DNA of 64,000 nucleotides from Levilactobacillus brevis ATCC 14869 = DSM 20054 (GCF_001433855.1 NZ_AZCP01000002.1:372001-436000); one strand, 5' to 3'. Counted from the first letter of the stretch, positions 25,004 to 34,600 are shown. Program-made: numbers and translations. The notes: generated from the letters alone by a model not told the origin.

Positions 25004-25688
25004 CTTCTTGCTCCTTAATCAAACCTAAGGTGTCTGTAAGGGCTTCTAAGTCCGTTTGCTGCTGCTCAAATGCCGTTAGAATCAGTTGCCCAGCCTGTTG
25101 CTGTTCTAGCGGCAACCGTTCAATCATGGCTGGTAAATGTTGGGCAAACCACGCCTGCTTATTTTGCAAACTATCCGGTTGCGTTTGCGTCAGATAGCGC
25201 TGGTAATCGACAACCAGTTGTAGCTTTGCTGGTTCATCTAAGTAAGCAAACTGGTGAATGGCAAAAGTTGGTAACCACTTCATCCTTGCCCGGTTAGCTA
25301 CAGCGGCTAACGGTGCCAAGGCCGCATCTAACGTAATCTGCTCAGCCCCGCCGCGTTGAAACGCCTTGGCCGGCATTCCAGTGGTTACGACTATTCCGAG
25401 TTCCTTACCAGCCAAGGGATAACGATGATCGCCGTACACAAAGGTCCGCGTTAGTACCGTATCTTCCCACTGCTTCAATCCGGCCGGTGCGGCATACCAG
25501 TATAACGGGAATTGTAAAATGATTCGGTCCGCTTGACGCAACTGCGCCTGTTCTTTTTCAATATCTATGGTCGCTTGACTCTCGATGTGTTCCCACAGTA
25601 CCTCATCACTGTTGATACTAGCCTTTAAAAATTGTTGACTAGTCGAATCTGCTAAGTGTGGGTGCGATACTAAGACTAACGTGGTCAC
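24996..25688 (-). CDS. NAD(P)H dehydrogenase (quinone), flavodoxin-2 family with C-terminal extension
   Basis: The 230-residue protein begins with a KefF/MdaB-type flavodoxin fold: TTLVLVSHPHLADSTSQQF, ADRIILQFPLYWYAAPAGLK, WEDTVLTRTFVYG and GKELGIVVTTGMP. It should use FMN/FAD to reduce quinones with NAD(P)H. After about residue 165 there is a Gln-rich helical extension not usual for the family, ending LIKEQEDD. A 59-residue ORF overlaps its end. Confidence 0.88.
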   Translation of the reverse strand: MTTLVLVSHPHLADSTSQQFLKASINSDEVLWEHIESQATIDIEKEQAQLRQADRIILQFPLYWYAAPAGLKQWEDTVLTRTFVYGDHRYPLAGKELGIVVTTGMPAKAFQRGGAEQITLDAALAPLAAVANRARMKWLPTFAIHQFAYLDEPAKLQLVVDYQRYLTQTQPDSLQNKQAWFAQHLPAMIERLPLEQQQAGQLILTAFEQQQTDLEALTDTLGLIKEQEDD

Positions 25689-25787
25689 GTTAACACACTC
25701 CTTTTTTGGTTAAAATTGTCCTTTCTACTGTAGCATACTCAGCCCGCAGACGGCAGAAATTGGCATGCGTCTAATCATAAATTCAAC

Positions 25788-25817
25788 AAAAAAGGCGTCA
25801 GCATCACTGCTAACGCC
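25788..25817 (-). terminator. terminator of the tRNA-Arg gene
   Basis: GGCGTTAGCA pairs with TGCTGACGCC (one G-U) and T6 follows on the minus strand, 7 bases past the tRNA end. Confidence 0.85.
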
Positions 25818-25824
25818 ACCCTTA

Positions 25825-25898
25825 TGTCGCAAGAGAGATTCGAACCCTCGACCTACGGTTTAGAAGACCGTTGCTCTATCCAGCTGAGCTATTGCGAC
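25825..25898 (-). tRNA. tRNA-Arg (anticodon UCU)
   Basis: On the minus strand the cloverleaf is complete: acceptor GTCGCAA with TTGCGAC, D arm GCTC..GAGC, anticodon stem ACGGT/ACCGT with loop CTTCTAA, and T arm GAGGG-TTCGAAT-CTCTC. The anticodon TCT reads AGA. The discriminator is A and CCA is not encoded. Confidence 0.97.
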
Positions 25899-26032
25899 CT
25901 CATCTGGTCTAAGACCAAGAACTCTTTAATTATAGAGAAGCAGTGAGAACGTGTCAATCACAGATATTGTTCAGTTGACACCCTTTAGTGCTTCCAGTAC
26001 AGTTAAGCTACTATCATAAAGGAGGGTTTCCC

Positions 26033-26350
26033 TTGGGAATCGTTCATATTGCCGCAGAAATTGTCGTCTTTTTTGCTGCCATTAGTTTAATCTATTATTT
26101 TTTCCAAATCACTCAGGCATTGGGTGAACGTAAGCAAAATATTAAGTATCTAATTATTGCCGCTGTGGTTCTGCTTATCGCCTACCCCGTCTCCAACCTG
26201 TCTGGCAAGAAGACCGTTAGTCCGACTAACCAAGTCTCCAATCAAGTCCGCAAGGCACAGAAAAAGCACCAGCAAAAGAAAGAATCCGCCAAAAAAGCGT
26301 CCGAGTCTAAGGCATCTCAGTCTGTCACTCATCAAAGCAGCTCTAAATAA
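26033..26350 (+). CDS. small membrane protein with a Lys/Ser-rich tail (105 aa)
   Basis: Two hydrophobic segments (VHIAAEIVVFFAAISLIYYF and YLIIAAVVLLIAYPV) are followed by a cytosolic or surface tail rich in Lys, Ser and Gln (KKHQQKKESAKKASESKAS). The TTG start at 26033 sits 7 bases after AAGGAGG; an upstream in-frame start at 25988 lacks such a site. Function is unknown. The gene follows the divergent tRNA-Arg. Confidence 0.7.
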   Translation: MGIVHIAAEIVVFFAAISLIYYFFQITQALGERKQNIKYLIIAAVVLLIAYPVSNLSGKKTVSPTNQVSNQVRKAQKKHQQKKESAKKASESKASQSVTHQSSSK

Positions 26351-26394
26351 CCCTCAAAAATTATCAAGAATTTCTAATAATTTGAGCATTCGTC

Positions 26395-26443
26395 TTGCAA
26401 TCTGTTTGTAACATTAGGATAATATATCTGTAACCTAATGTTA
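26395..26443 (+). promoter_or_regulatory. promoter overlapped by a perfect 10-bp inverted repeat
   Basis: TTGCAA at 26395-26400 and GATAAT at 26418-26423 are 17 apart. TAACATTAGG at 26409-26418 and CCTAATGTTA at 26434-26443 form a perfect inverted repeat spanning the -10 box and the transcript start, as an operator would, or a 5' hairpin near the ribosome site. Confidence 0.65.
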
Positions 26444-26458
26444 ACGGGGGGAATTGCT

Positions 26459-26608
26459 ATGTATGCAGTCATTGCCATTTTAATGATTATTTTAATTGCG
26501 GGTGTGAGTCAACTTTACTTAGATAATCGCGATGCCTTTCGTAAAAAGAGCAAGCATCTGGCAACCGGTGATAAATTCCATGATGAATCTAATCGCCGAT
26601 TAAGTTAA
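26459..26608 (+). CDS. small single-pass membrane protein (49 aa)
   Basis: The ORF begins MYAVIAILMIILIAGVSQLY, a single membrane segment, then a charged cytosolic tail DNRDAFRKKSKHLATG ending ESNRRLS. GGGGGGAA lies 5 bases before the ATG, a good promoter with an inverted repeat is upstream and a terminator follows within 10 bases. The unit is therefore convincing although the protein has no recognised family. Confidence 0.72.
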   Translation: MYAVIAILMIILIAGVSQLYLDNRDAFRKKSKHLATGDKFHDESNRRLS

Positions 26609-26617
26609 CTTTTGGTG

Positions 26618-26645
26618 AACGCTTAGCCACGGCTAGGCGTTTTTC
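26618..26645 (+). terminator. intrinsic terminator
   Basis: AACGC.TAGCC and GGCTA.GCGTT form a stem with one mismatch, followed by T5. Confidence 0.82.
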
Positions 26646-26695
26646 TTTTGCACAAAAATAGGCCAAGGCATCTACCCTGACCTCCGATAATCCAA

Positions 26696-26947
26696 TTACG
26701 CTTCATATTTCCCGACAACCGGCAACTTAGCCAGCACTTTACGTCCATGGGGTGACTTCCCATCAATAACTGCCGTTAATTCTTGACCAGCTAAATTACC
26801 ATGATGCTTGCCACCAGCCCAAGCTTCCACGCCCGTAACATCGTAGACAACACCGTCCACTGCTACATAAGCGGGTTGCCCCTGTTGCCCATCATACTTT
26901 GCTAACGTTGCTTGATTAAATACTCGTTCACTCACATCAGCCACCAC
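26696..26947 (-). CDS. cytochrome b5-like heme/steroid-binding domain protein
   Basis: This 83-residue protein consists of one cytochrome b5-like domain: FNQATLAKYDGQQGQPAYVA, then VDGVVYDVTGVEAWAGGKHH and the ending GKSPHGRKVLAKLPVVG. The His pair in GGKHHG and the late SPHG are where the free-standing bacterial members bind heme. It starts with GTG; two alternative GTGs lie within five codons. Why a fermentative lactobacillus keeps it is unclear; quinone and heme use from the medium is one option. Confidence 0.82.
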   Translation of the reverse strand: MVADVSERVFNQATLAKYDGQQGQPAYVAVDGVVYDVTGVEAWAGGKHHGNLAGQELTAVIDGKSPHGRKVLAKLPVVGKYEA

Positions 26948-27042
26948 CTTAAATATTTATCTTAATAATAAGCTGACTGGTGCCGGAACACAACTAATTC
27001 ATCTTTCAAGTGATAAATAAGCTGCCATTATTTACCACTACG

Positions 27043-27204
27043 CTAATCTTGGTCGACACCAAAATTACCTAATACCTCGTTATAAGACACGATGTATTGC
27101 CGGTTGACCCATCCCTTTAAGTGGTGGTTATCTTCTGAAACAACCAAATAGTATTTGTCACTTTTTCCCTCTCCTCCAATGACTTTCCTGACAAACACTA
27201 AGGG
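27043..27204 (-). pseudogene. possible remnant of an SH3-like cell-surface protein
   Basis: Between the cytochrome b5-like gene and the cold-shock gene, the minus strand is open for 53 codons and reads KYYLVVSEDNHHLKGWVNRQ followed by YIVSYNEVLG. This resembles the C-terminal bacterial SH3-type repeat of secreted lactobacillus proteins. A stop precedes it in frame and no ribosome site or full gene is visible, so it is probably a fragment. Chance cannot be excluded. Confidence 0.35.
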
Positions 27205-27258
27205 TCAACCTTGTACTTTTAACGAACGACTAAGCATTAATTAAAATCTACGACATAC

Positions 27259-27291
27259 AAAAAACCCACCATCCGAAGATGGTGGGTTTTT
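27259..27291. terminator. intrinsic terminator of the cold-shock gene
   Basis: AAAAACCCACCATC pairs perfectly with GATGGTGGGTTTTT around a four-base loop; the T run on the minus strand follows csp. Confidence 0.9.
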
Positions 27292-27316
27292 ATAACGACT
27301 CAAGTTGGACTAAAAA

Positions 27317-27520
27317 TTAGTCAACAACTGATACGTTAGCAGCTTGTGGGCCACGGTCGCCTTGTTCTACATCAAGGGATACGTGTTGGCCTTCTTCAAG
27401 AGTCTTGAAGCCTTCACTGTTGATAGCAGAGAAGTGAACGAAAACGTCTGAGCCGTTTTCCAAAGTGATGAAGCCGTAACCTTTATCAGCGTTGAACCAT
27501 TTAACAGTACCTTGTTCCAT
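27317..27520 (-). CDS. csp: cold-shock protein, CspA family
   Basis: The 67-residue protein is a single OB-fold cold-shock domain with both RNA-binding motifs, KGYGFITL and VFVHFSAI, and the family start [18 protein letters not shown]. The ATG at 27520 follows GGAGG by 10 bases; a longer frame upstream is untranslated leader. Csp proteins bind single-stranded RNA and melt structure at low temperature. A leader of about 115 bases precedes it, as is usual for regulated csp genes. Confidence 0.96.
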   Translation of the reverse strand: MEQGTVKWFNADKGYGFITLENGSDVFVHFSAINSEGFKTLEEGQHVSLDVEQGDRGPQAANVSVVD

Positions 27521-27671
27521 AAGAATGAAACCTCCATGCGCATAGCGCAATAATATTTGCATTTGAAAGCTGGGGTAAAAAGGAGCCATTCTTAAAGAAC
27601 GTCGAGCCTTTAAAACTTCCGAACCATAAATACATTAACCATAGGATAACAGGTATTTCGCAGAATAGCAA
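27521..27671 (-). promoter_or_regulatory. csp promoter and long 5' leader
   Basis: TTGCTA (27671-27666) and TATCCT with extended TG (27648-27643) are 17 apart on the minus strand. The start near 27635 gives a leader of about 115 bases, the usual thermo-responsive region of cold-shock genes. Confidence 0.65.
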
Positions 27672-27709
27672 ATACAAAGTTTTAAAAAAGTAGATGATTT
27701 TAGCGTACC

Positions 27710-28318
27710 CTATAAAGCGTTTACCATTAGCCAAGTCCGTGCAGCCAAGACTTCTTGCGGGGTTAGCTGATGTGTCCCACCCGTCATTTCTAGGGTCGTG
27801 GTTGCCCCAATTTTTTGACAGGCCGCTGCAACTCGTTGGACGGTGGCGACAGTCACCAGTGGATCATGTTTGCCTGCTGATAACCAAACTTGATAATCCG
27901 TTCGGTGCTGTGGTTGCGGCGCCGTCAGCCACAAAGGTCGAAATAACACAGCTGTTTTTCCCGGGAGGTGCCCCGATTGGAGACCGTAAGCCGCCATTGC
28001 TGCACCATTAGAGTAACCGACTGTAATTAATCGCGTGGCATCCCAATGTCGTGACTGGCACACTTGCTGCACCGTCTGTCCCAACCATAATGATTCCATT
28101 TGGACTTGTTGGTCATCCACGGGGCCCGCAGCCGTTTGCGAAAAATATTGTCGCTGTTGGCCTTCACCCTGTCGCCCGGCAATTGTGATTAACGGACTTT
28201 GCGGGGCTAATCGCCGGCCAAAAGCCAGCATTTCTTGATTAGTCCCCCCCGTTCCCTGTAGTAACAACACCGGGGGCTCTGTATTCGCACCAGGCATCGT
28301 TTCAATCAGCTCAGCCAT
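27710..28318 (-). CDS. alpha/beta hydrolase, carboxylesterase/phospholipase type
   Basis: The 202-residue protein has the esterase fold: PPVLLLQGTGGTNQEMLAFG (oxyanion region), nucleophile elbow TVGYSNGAAMA, acid in SAGKHDPLV and catalytic His in GGTHQLTPQE. This matches small dienelactone hydrolase/carboxylesterase-like enzymes. It follows the 106-residue gene by 12 bases, likely in one transcript. Confidence 0.85.
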   Translation of the reverse strand: MAELIETMPGANTEPPVLLLQGTGGTNQEMLAFGRRLAPQSPLITIAGRQGEGQQRQYFSQTAAGPVDDQQVQMESLWLGQTVQQVCQSRHWDATRLITVGYSNGAAMAAYGLQSGHLPGKTAVLFRPLWLTAPQPQHRTDYQVWLSAGKHDPLVTVATVQRVAAACQKIGATTTLEMTGGTHQLTPQEVLAARTWLMVNAL

Positions 28319-28330
28319 CCTGCGCGCCTC

Positions 28331-28651
28331 CTAACGATGGACGATTAATTCAATTTTGCCCTTCTGTGGCGCAAAATTAAGCCCATAACACGGCTCTGAT
28401 AAGATTTTTTGGTACTCAGCCAGCACATCGGCTGGGAGTGGTGTGTGCGTCTCTAAACGGGCAATCAGCTCATCGGCTGAGGCCAGGTCAGCCAGCGTCA
28501 CAAATAATAAGGCATTGTTGATCAAGTCATGCAATAGATCCGTCAATAGGCCATTAGGCTTGCCAGCTTCATCCGTCACAACTACCTGTGGGCTCTCTAC
28601 TTCTTGATGATTAATGGATACGTGCTTTAACACATCAAAAATCGTTTGCAC
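28331..28651 (-). CDS. hypothetical protein (106 aa), operon with the hydrolase
   Basis: This protein begins MQTIFDVLKHVSINHQEVES and ends FAPQKGKIELIVHR. It is acidic, mixed alpha/beta, with no membrane segment or recognised motif. It is 12 bases ahead of the esterase-like gene. No function is proposed. Confidence 0.7.
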   Translation of the reverse strand: MQTIFDVLKHVSINHQEVESPQVVVTDEAGKPNGLLTDLLHDLINNALLFVTLADLASADELIARLETHTPLPADVLAEYQKILSEPCYGLNFAPQKGKIELIVHR

Positions 28652-28712
28652 GATAATCCCCCCTCGAATTCTCGTTTACCTTGATGATACTGCAAAACCA
28701 CGGTCAGGCAAA

Positions 28713-29852
28713 CTAGTTCTGCTTAAAAGCCGCCGGATGCCCCTGATTTTGGTACCGCGTCATCAGTTTCTCCTGAACTTTAGGCAAGGGCAACGTCTTA
28801 ATGGTCGATGCCGCTACCCATTTTCCAGGATAAAACGTCAAATCCGCTGCTGATGACAATTCAGCGACCAGTAGTTTGACCTGCCACCGTTGATGCGTAT
28901 AGGTATGACTCACCGGTTGACCGCTCAAGGGTGTCAGTGTGATGGGCAATTGATAGTCGGTCATAAACCGTTGTTCCAGGTGCGCTATATCAGTCTGGAG
29001 CGTCGCCGGTTGCTGGTCAGTTGCGTCTTGTAAATCCGCTTGCTGAATCAGCGGAAACGTCCAGTACCCCGTGAGCATTTGTGTTGCATCCCGTTGCACC
29101 ATCAAATACCCAGCGGGTGACGTCACAATCAAACCATAATAAGGAACCGGTCGTGGCCGTGGTGCCTTAGTCTTTACTGGAAAATCAGCCACGCAATTTT
29201 CACGATACGACGCATCGAATGCCCGCACGGGTGAATGCGCTGGGTCAGAATTCTTAGCCGTCATATAACTTGATCCTAAATCCATAATCGCCTGATTAAA
29301 GGCGCCCGGACGTTGTGGGTCAACGATCGGCTGAATCACCTGTTCAAAGAGCTTTCGCGTTTGCGGTTTAGCAATATCAGCATCAATCAGTAATAATCGG
29401 GAAAAGACCCGAAAGGCATTGCCATCCACTGCCGGCACGACTTCACCAAACGCAATGCTGGCAATAGCGCCTGCTGTATACGGACCGATACCGGTTAAAT
29501 CTAGCAATTCAGCCGCCGTTTGGGGCCATTCTCCCCGGTAATCATCGACTAACTGCCGCGCCGCCCGTTGAAGGTTACGGGCCCGTGAATAGTACCCCAA
29601 CCCTTGCCAGGCCTTTAGCAGTTGTTCCTCTGGTGCTTTGGCCAGATCAGCTACCGTCGGAAACATCGCCATAAAGTTTAGATAATACGGAATCACCGTT
29701 TGAACCTGTGTCTGCTGAAGCATAATTTCGCTTACCCAGACGTGATACGGGTCTTGATCATGTCGCCACGGCAGATCCCGACCTTCACGATCGTACCAAG
29801 CCAGTAGCGTTTGTCGGAACTCGCGAATGGTCGCTGTCGACCACTTTTCCAT
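28713..29852 (-). CDS. mutY: A/G-specific adenine glycosylase without iron-sulfur cysteines
   Basis: The 379-residue protein has the MutY plan: RHDQDPYHVWVSEIMLQQTQ with catalytic Glu, helix-hairpin-helix LTGIGPYTAGAIASIAF, catalytic Asp in VVPAVDGNAFRV, and a C-terminal NUDIX-like domain for 8-oxoG recognition. The 4Fe-4S cysteine pattern C-x6-C-x2-C-x5-C is absent: the region SDPAHSPVRAFDASYRENC keeps only the last Cys. Clusterless MutY is known from lactobacilli, so the gene should be functional. It removes A opposite 8-oxoG. Confidence 0.93.
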   Translation of the reverse strand: MEKWSTATIREFRQTLLAWYDREGRDLPWRHDQDPYHVWVSEIMLQQTQVQTVIPYYLNFMAMFPTVADLAKAPEEQLLKAWQGLGYYSRARNLQRAARQLVDDYRGEWPQTAAELLDLTGIGPYTAGAIASIAFGEVVPAVDGNAFRVFSRLLLIDADIAKPQTRKLFEQVIQPIVDPQRPGAFNQAIMDLGSSYMTAKNSDPAHSPVRAFDASYRENCVADFPVKTKAPRPRPVPYYGLIVTSPAGYLMVQRDATQMLTGYWTFPLIQQADLQDATDQQPATLQTDIAHLEQRFMTDYQLPITLTPLSGQPVSHTYTHQRWQVKLLVAELSSAADLTFYPGKWVAASTIKTLPLPKVQEKLMTRYQNQGHPAAFKQN

Positions 29853-29922
29853 GTTGTCGTCCTTCTTTTCTCAAAGTATTTTCCTTATTCTAGCGAATTC
29901 TATCATTGACCACAAGTAAAGC

Positions 29923-29951
29923 TTGACGCGGTCGCTGGCGTCCCCTATTAT
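29923..29951 (+). promoter_or_regulatory. promoter of the oppA-like gene
   Basis: TTGACG at 29923-29928 and TATTAT at 29946-29951 with a 17-base spacer lie 36 bases before the GTG start. Confidence 0.7.
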
Positions 29952-29986
29952 CAGGGAAGAAATAAGCTAAATAACGGAGTGGTAAA

Positions 29987-31642
29987 GTGAAACGTTGGGG
30001 ATTCTTTTTTATATTAGCCGTGATCTGCAGTGGCCTAGCCGGCTGCACGATGGCGCAGGAAACCACCTCAAAAAGTGATAGTAAAGGCGTTATGACGAAA
30101 CGACAAGTGCTGAATTTGTCGACATTCCGGCCATTAGCTACCTTAGATACGGATAAAATGGCTGAATTCGGTCGGTTAAACAATACAATTGAGGGACTCT
30201 ATTCGACTACTGGTGAGGGCCAAGCTGAATTAGCACTCGCCAAAAAGGTAAAAATAAACGCCCGCAAGACAACCTATACCTTCACGTTATGGAAGGACTC
30301 TTATTGGAGTAACGGTGACGTCATTACCGCTAAAGATTTTGTCTTTTCCTGGCGTCGGGCCCTATCACCGCGGACTAAAGCTCCCAACGCGGATCTATTT
30401 GTCGGTATTCACAATGCTCGGCAAATTCTCGATGGTCAACTTCCAGCGCGAAAACTTGGCGTCAGTGCGCCGAATAAGTTCACTCTAGTCGTTCATCTCG
30501 ACCATCCCATGGCCGAACTACCACAGCGACTGACCTATCCGTTATTTGGACCTCAAAACGAACGGGTCGCCCATAAATTCGGAAAAAAATACGCCACCAA
30601 GCCACAATATCAAGTCTACGCTGGTCCCTTCATGGTTTCAGCGAAAGGAAATACCGCCAAACACTGGCACATGGTTCCCAATCCCCACTATTGGGATCGA
30701 GAACACGTCTACCTCCAACGGATTAATGTGACCGTTTATCGTAACTGGCAAAAGACCTGGGATGATTACCGCAACGGCCGTTTAGATGAAGTTCGCCTTC
30801 AAAGTGCAGCGAATATTAAGCTCTACGAAAAGCAAGCTGCCTATACGGCACGGCCATACTCGCGAATGGTCCTCATCAGTTATCGTAAGCAAGGATCGCG
30901 GTCTCAAGTGAACCAACTGATTGCCCAGCGAAATGCGCGCTTGGCCATTTCTCACGCGATTAATCGCAAGCGACTAAGCCAAAAATCTTACGGCGCAACC
31001 TCATTGACAGCCCAAGGCGTGGTCCCGGCCGGTCTGAGTCGCGGACAACGCGGTACGGCAGACTTTGCGGCGGCACAACCGGAACAAGAAACACTCGCCT
31101 ATAATCCTGCCCTCGCCAAACGCGAGTGGCAAGCGGCACTTAAACGGGCTCATCTCAAACGGATCACCTTGACCTTAGGCTATCTAGATGCCGAATACAG
31201 TGGCAAAATTGCCCGATCTCTACGACAACAATTGATGCGTCAACTTCCGGGCCTGACAATTAAGTTAAAGAAACGTGGCTGGTCATATGATCAAGCTACC
31301 CCACCAGCCAAAACGGATTTGTCATTGACCACCAAGTACGCCCAGTACGCTGACCCGTTATCGATGCTTGCCCTCTTTACCAGCACAAATACCGCCAACG
31401 CCGGTAGCTGGTCTGATCAGACCTATGACCGTCTGATTGCCCAGGCTAGCAATGCCCCTGCTTTCAACAACCGGCGCTGGAATACCCTGTTGAAGGCTGA
31501 GGGTGTGCTCATGAAGAATCAAAGCGTCACCCCACTACTTCAACCCGCCAGCACCTATTTGATTAATCCTAAGCTTAACGGCGTACAATACAATACCGTC
31601 GGCACGCAATCGAACTTCAAGGGCGCTTACTTTGTGAAGTGA
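29987..31642 (+). CDS. oligopeptide ABC transporter substrate-binding lipoprotein, OppA family
   Basis: The 551-residue protein starts with a lipoprotein signal (MKRWGFFFILAVICSGLAGC, lipobox Cys 20) and has the SBP_bac_5 fold: YTFTLWKDSYWSNGDVITAK, FVFSWRRALSPRTKAPNADL and NPHYWDREHVYLQ are family marks. It binds peptides outside the membrane for an Opp-type importer. GTG at 29987 has GGAG 7 bases upstream. No permease or ATPase genes are adjacent, so it is an orphan binding protein. It is a paralogue of the gene at 44229. Confidence 0.9.
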   Translation: MKRWGFFFILAVICSGLAGCTMAQETTSKSDSKGVMTKRQVLNLSTFRPLATLDTDKMAEFGRLNNTIEGLYSTTGEGQAELALAKKVKINARKTTYTFTLWKDSYWSNGDVITAKDFVFSWRRALSPRTKAPNADLFVGIHNARQILDGQLPARKLGVSAPNKFTLVVHLDHPMAELPQRLTYPLFGPQNERVAHKFGKKYATKPQYQVYAGPFMVSAKGNTAKHWHMVPNPHYWDREHVYLQRINVTVYRNWQKTWDDYRNGRLDEVRLQSAANIKLYEKQAAYTARPYSRMVLISYRKQGSRSQVNQLIAQRNARLAISHAINRKRLSQKSYGATSLTAQGVVPAGLSRGQRGTADFAAAQPEQETLAYNPALAKREWQAALKRAHLKRITLTLGYLDAEYSGKIARSLRQQLMRQLPGLTIKLKKRGWSYDQATPPAKTDLSLTTKYAQYADPLSMLALFTSTNTANAGSWSDQTYDRLIAQASNAPAFNNRRWNTLLKAEGVLMKNQSVTPLLQPASTYLINPKLNGVQYNTVGTQSNFKGAYFVK

Positions 31643-31646
31643 CACC

Positions 31647-31687
31647 AAAAGAATGCCACTCATCAGCTGGTGAGTGGCATTCTTTTT
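31647..31687. terminator. bidirectional intrinsic terminator
   Basis: AAAAGAATGCCACTCA pairs perfectly with TGAGTGGCATTCTTTT around an 8-base loop, between oppA and the convergent adhesin gene. Confidence 0.92.
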
Positions 31688-31692
31688 AATGC

Positions 31693-34600
31693 TTAATCTT
31701 CTTTTCGCCGGTTACGGCCTAACCCCAGCCCGGCTAACAATGTCGCTAGGCCTAATCCAATTAGTCCCGCCGTTTCTGTATGAGATTGTGCCTCACCAGT
31801 TTGTGGCAAACGCTTAGTCTCGGTAAGGTTAACTCGGTTTGCATCTGCTTGTGTCTTGACCGGCTTGACTGACTTGGCCGCCGACAGCTTAACTGTCTGT
31901 TTGCCAGCAGTTCGAACAGCAGCCCCCGCTTTAACTACCCTTTGCTTATTAACTGATTTAGCCGTATCGCCCGTTTTTACTTTTTTAGTTCCGTCAAACG
32001 GTCCATAGGGTTCTGGTTCGGCTATTGGGTCACCTGGATTTTGGGGATTAATCACATCATACCCAATACCAGACGCCTCAGCTGAATACGTCACGGTCTG
32101 AACATCATCGGCACTAGCTGGTGTGACTATTACAGCCTGCGTCGCCGCTGTATCTGGCTGATAGCCAGAAATGTTTGGCGCCGAGACAACATCAAAAGCA
32201 TTACCGTTCTTGCTGGATGACCACTCACTATAAGTAACTTCACCGGTAACCCGATCCGCCACTTTAGTCCGGGTAAAGGTAATCGTGTTGACCGTATCCG
32301 CGTGTAGTGGTTTGCCCGTACTATCCTGATAATGCACTGTCTGCGTAACCGTCTTAGTCTCTGGTGTTACGTCAGTCGCATGAGCTAACCGAACAGTATA
32401 GTTAGTACCATCTTTGCTGAAAATAGTACCTGAAGTTGGATAGTCATCGCTCACTAGTACGTAGCCTTTCTTCACATAATTAGCAATCGTATCAGCCGTT
32501 TGGTAACTGGACTGCGTATCAAGCATGCCTGTCAGATTTTCAGTATAAAGGACGCTACCAGTCGTGGTATCAATATACGTCACCGTCGCCGTTGCATTCT
32601 TGGCTAAATAAAGATATGTCACGGTCCCACCCTGATCAGTTAACGTGCCATTATAGGCTAGTCCAGTATTGGGCGCTAACGTATAGCCCGTCTTGGGTTT
32701 GGCTGCCGTCGTGTAGGTCAAATAGTCCGTGGCCGTTGCGTCCGTAGCATGTGTCGCCGTACCAGTTTCCGTAGCATCTACTTGAGTCTCACCGTTAGCA
32801 TCGACATGTTCGTAAACGTACTTAACCGCAATATCCCCAATGGTCAAGGTGCCGGGAATGACTGAGATTGTATAGTTTTTATTCACCGAATCGTTGGCGT
32901 CAGGAGTGGCCGTGATTGTCTTAGTTCCAACCGCACTCATGCCGTCAGTCACACGATACTTCAAAGTCTCGCCATTAACAGTCCCGGTAACCACCGCCAT
33001 CAAATTCTTTTGCGTTCCGTCAGCCCAATAGACCTGGTTGGAAATCGTAATTGTTGCTTTGGCAGGATCAACTGTCAACGTCCCATTGACATACGAGATT
33101 TGATAATTACTGGTATCAGCCGCCGTGATCCCGGTCATGGCATACGTACCAACCTTTGTATAAGCCGTCGCACCACTGCCATCTGCCGCAACGGCAGTAA
33201 ACGCTAAATCATCGTAGTTCGTCCCACTCGTAACAGTGGCAGTCGTTCCCTGTGCTCGGCCGTCATAAATCACATTATTATTGTTGACCGTGACTGTCAG
33301 ATCTGCCGGCGTAATCACCAACGTCCCATCCGTCGTGGCAACGTTGTAATTCTTAGTTAAAATTGCTGCTTGCGTAGTATCCGTTAAGGCGTAAGTCAGG
33401 TCGTCATAGGTACCGACGTCTTTGCCGTTCGTCGTGGTAAAGTCAAAGTGATCATACGCGGTTCCGTTCGTTACAGCCACAGATGTTCCCTGAGCCTGAC
33501 CATTATAGGTCACTGTATCACTGGCTATCGTTAATCCGAGATCAGCGGCTTGCACCGTACCGGTCGTGGTGAAAGTTGCTGTATCATCTAGAATATAATT
33601 TGACCCCAATGCAGCTTGAACTGCCTTCCGACCAGCGTTATTAAGGGTAATTGTATATTTGCCAGTGTCCGCCCCGGTCAAGTTAGTTTCGGTACCTTGA
33701 TACGTATAAGTAAAGTCTGCCGGCGTTAAAATACTTTGACCGGCCTTGCCAACAACGTCTTCGGCGGCATAGTCAATTTCGCCGTTGCTAATTTGAAGGA
33801 CATTTTTCTTTTCTGAATTTTTAACGGTGACTAACGGTATCATTGTTAATGATCCCGTATACGCTTGTGATGGCCGAAGCATAGTTAACCCGTTCACACC
33901 AGTGGTGGCTGTGATCTTTATGGGGACAATGTTAACTGTAAAGCTATAATCGGCGGCCCCAGTTGAAAAGGTGGGGACAAAGTTATTCAAATTACTGGTC
34001 GTGGTATCGTAAGCATTATAGCCTTGCATAACCTGGCTCATCGCAGCTTTTCCCGCATCATTAATCGTCACTGTATAGCTACCAACTTGAGTAAGCGTTG
34101 AAAGGTCCACATCTCCGGAATACTTCGTGACCTGCCCCTGTTCATCAGTATACACAACATCAACGTAATCATTGACCTCAGTAGAATCCAAAAAAAGCGC
34201 ATATAGTAAATTGACCCTGTTTCCGTTCACATCTTCTAAGTAATTGCCCGCTGCATCTTGAATATAGTAAGCGACGTCATTAGCCGGCGTCTCAGCTGGA
34301 GAACTAATATGAGATTCTAGATCCGCCAGCGACGCATCGCCATAGTTCATCGCCACAGTCCCCGTAGTTACTAACGATACGGTGGGCTTTGCCTCAGCTT
34401 CACTAGCCAAAGCTGCGGTCTTCATGGTTCGGCTAGTGATACGATTCGTCATTGGCATAGCGTTCGTATTCGCCGCTGTGGTAACCGAAGAAGCAGCGTC
34501 ACTATCGGCATTATCAGTAGTTCCAGCAACTTGCTGACTTTCCTGACTAGCAGCTGCCTGACTGGTAGTATCACTTACCGCCGACCCACGGGTGTTCTCT

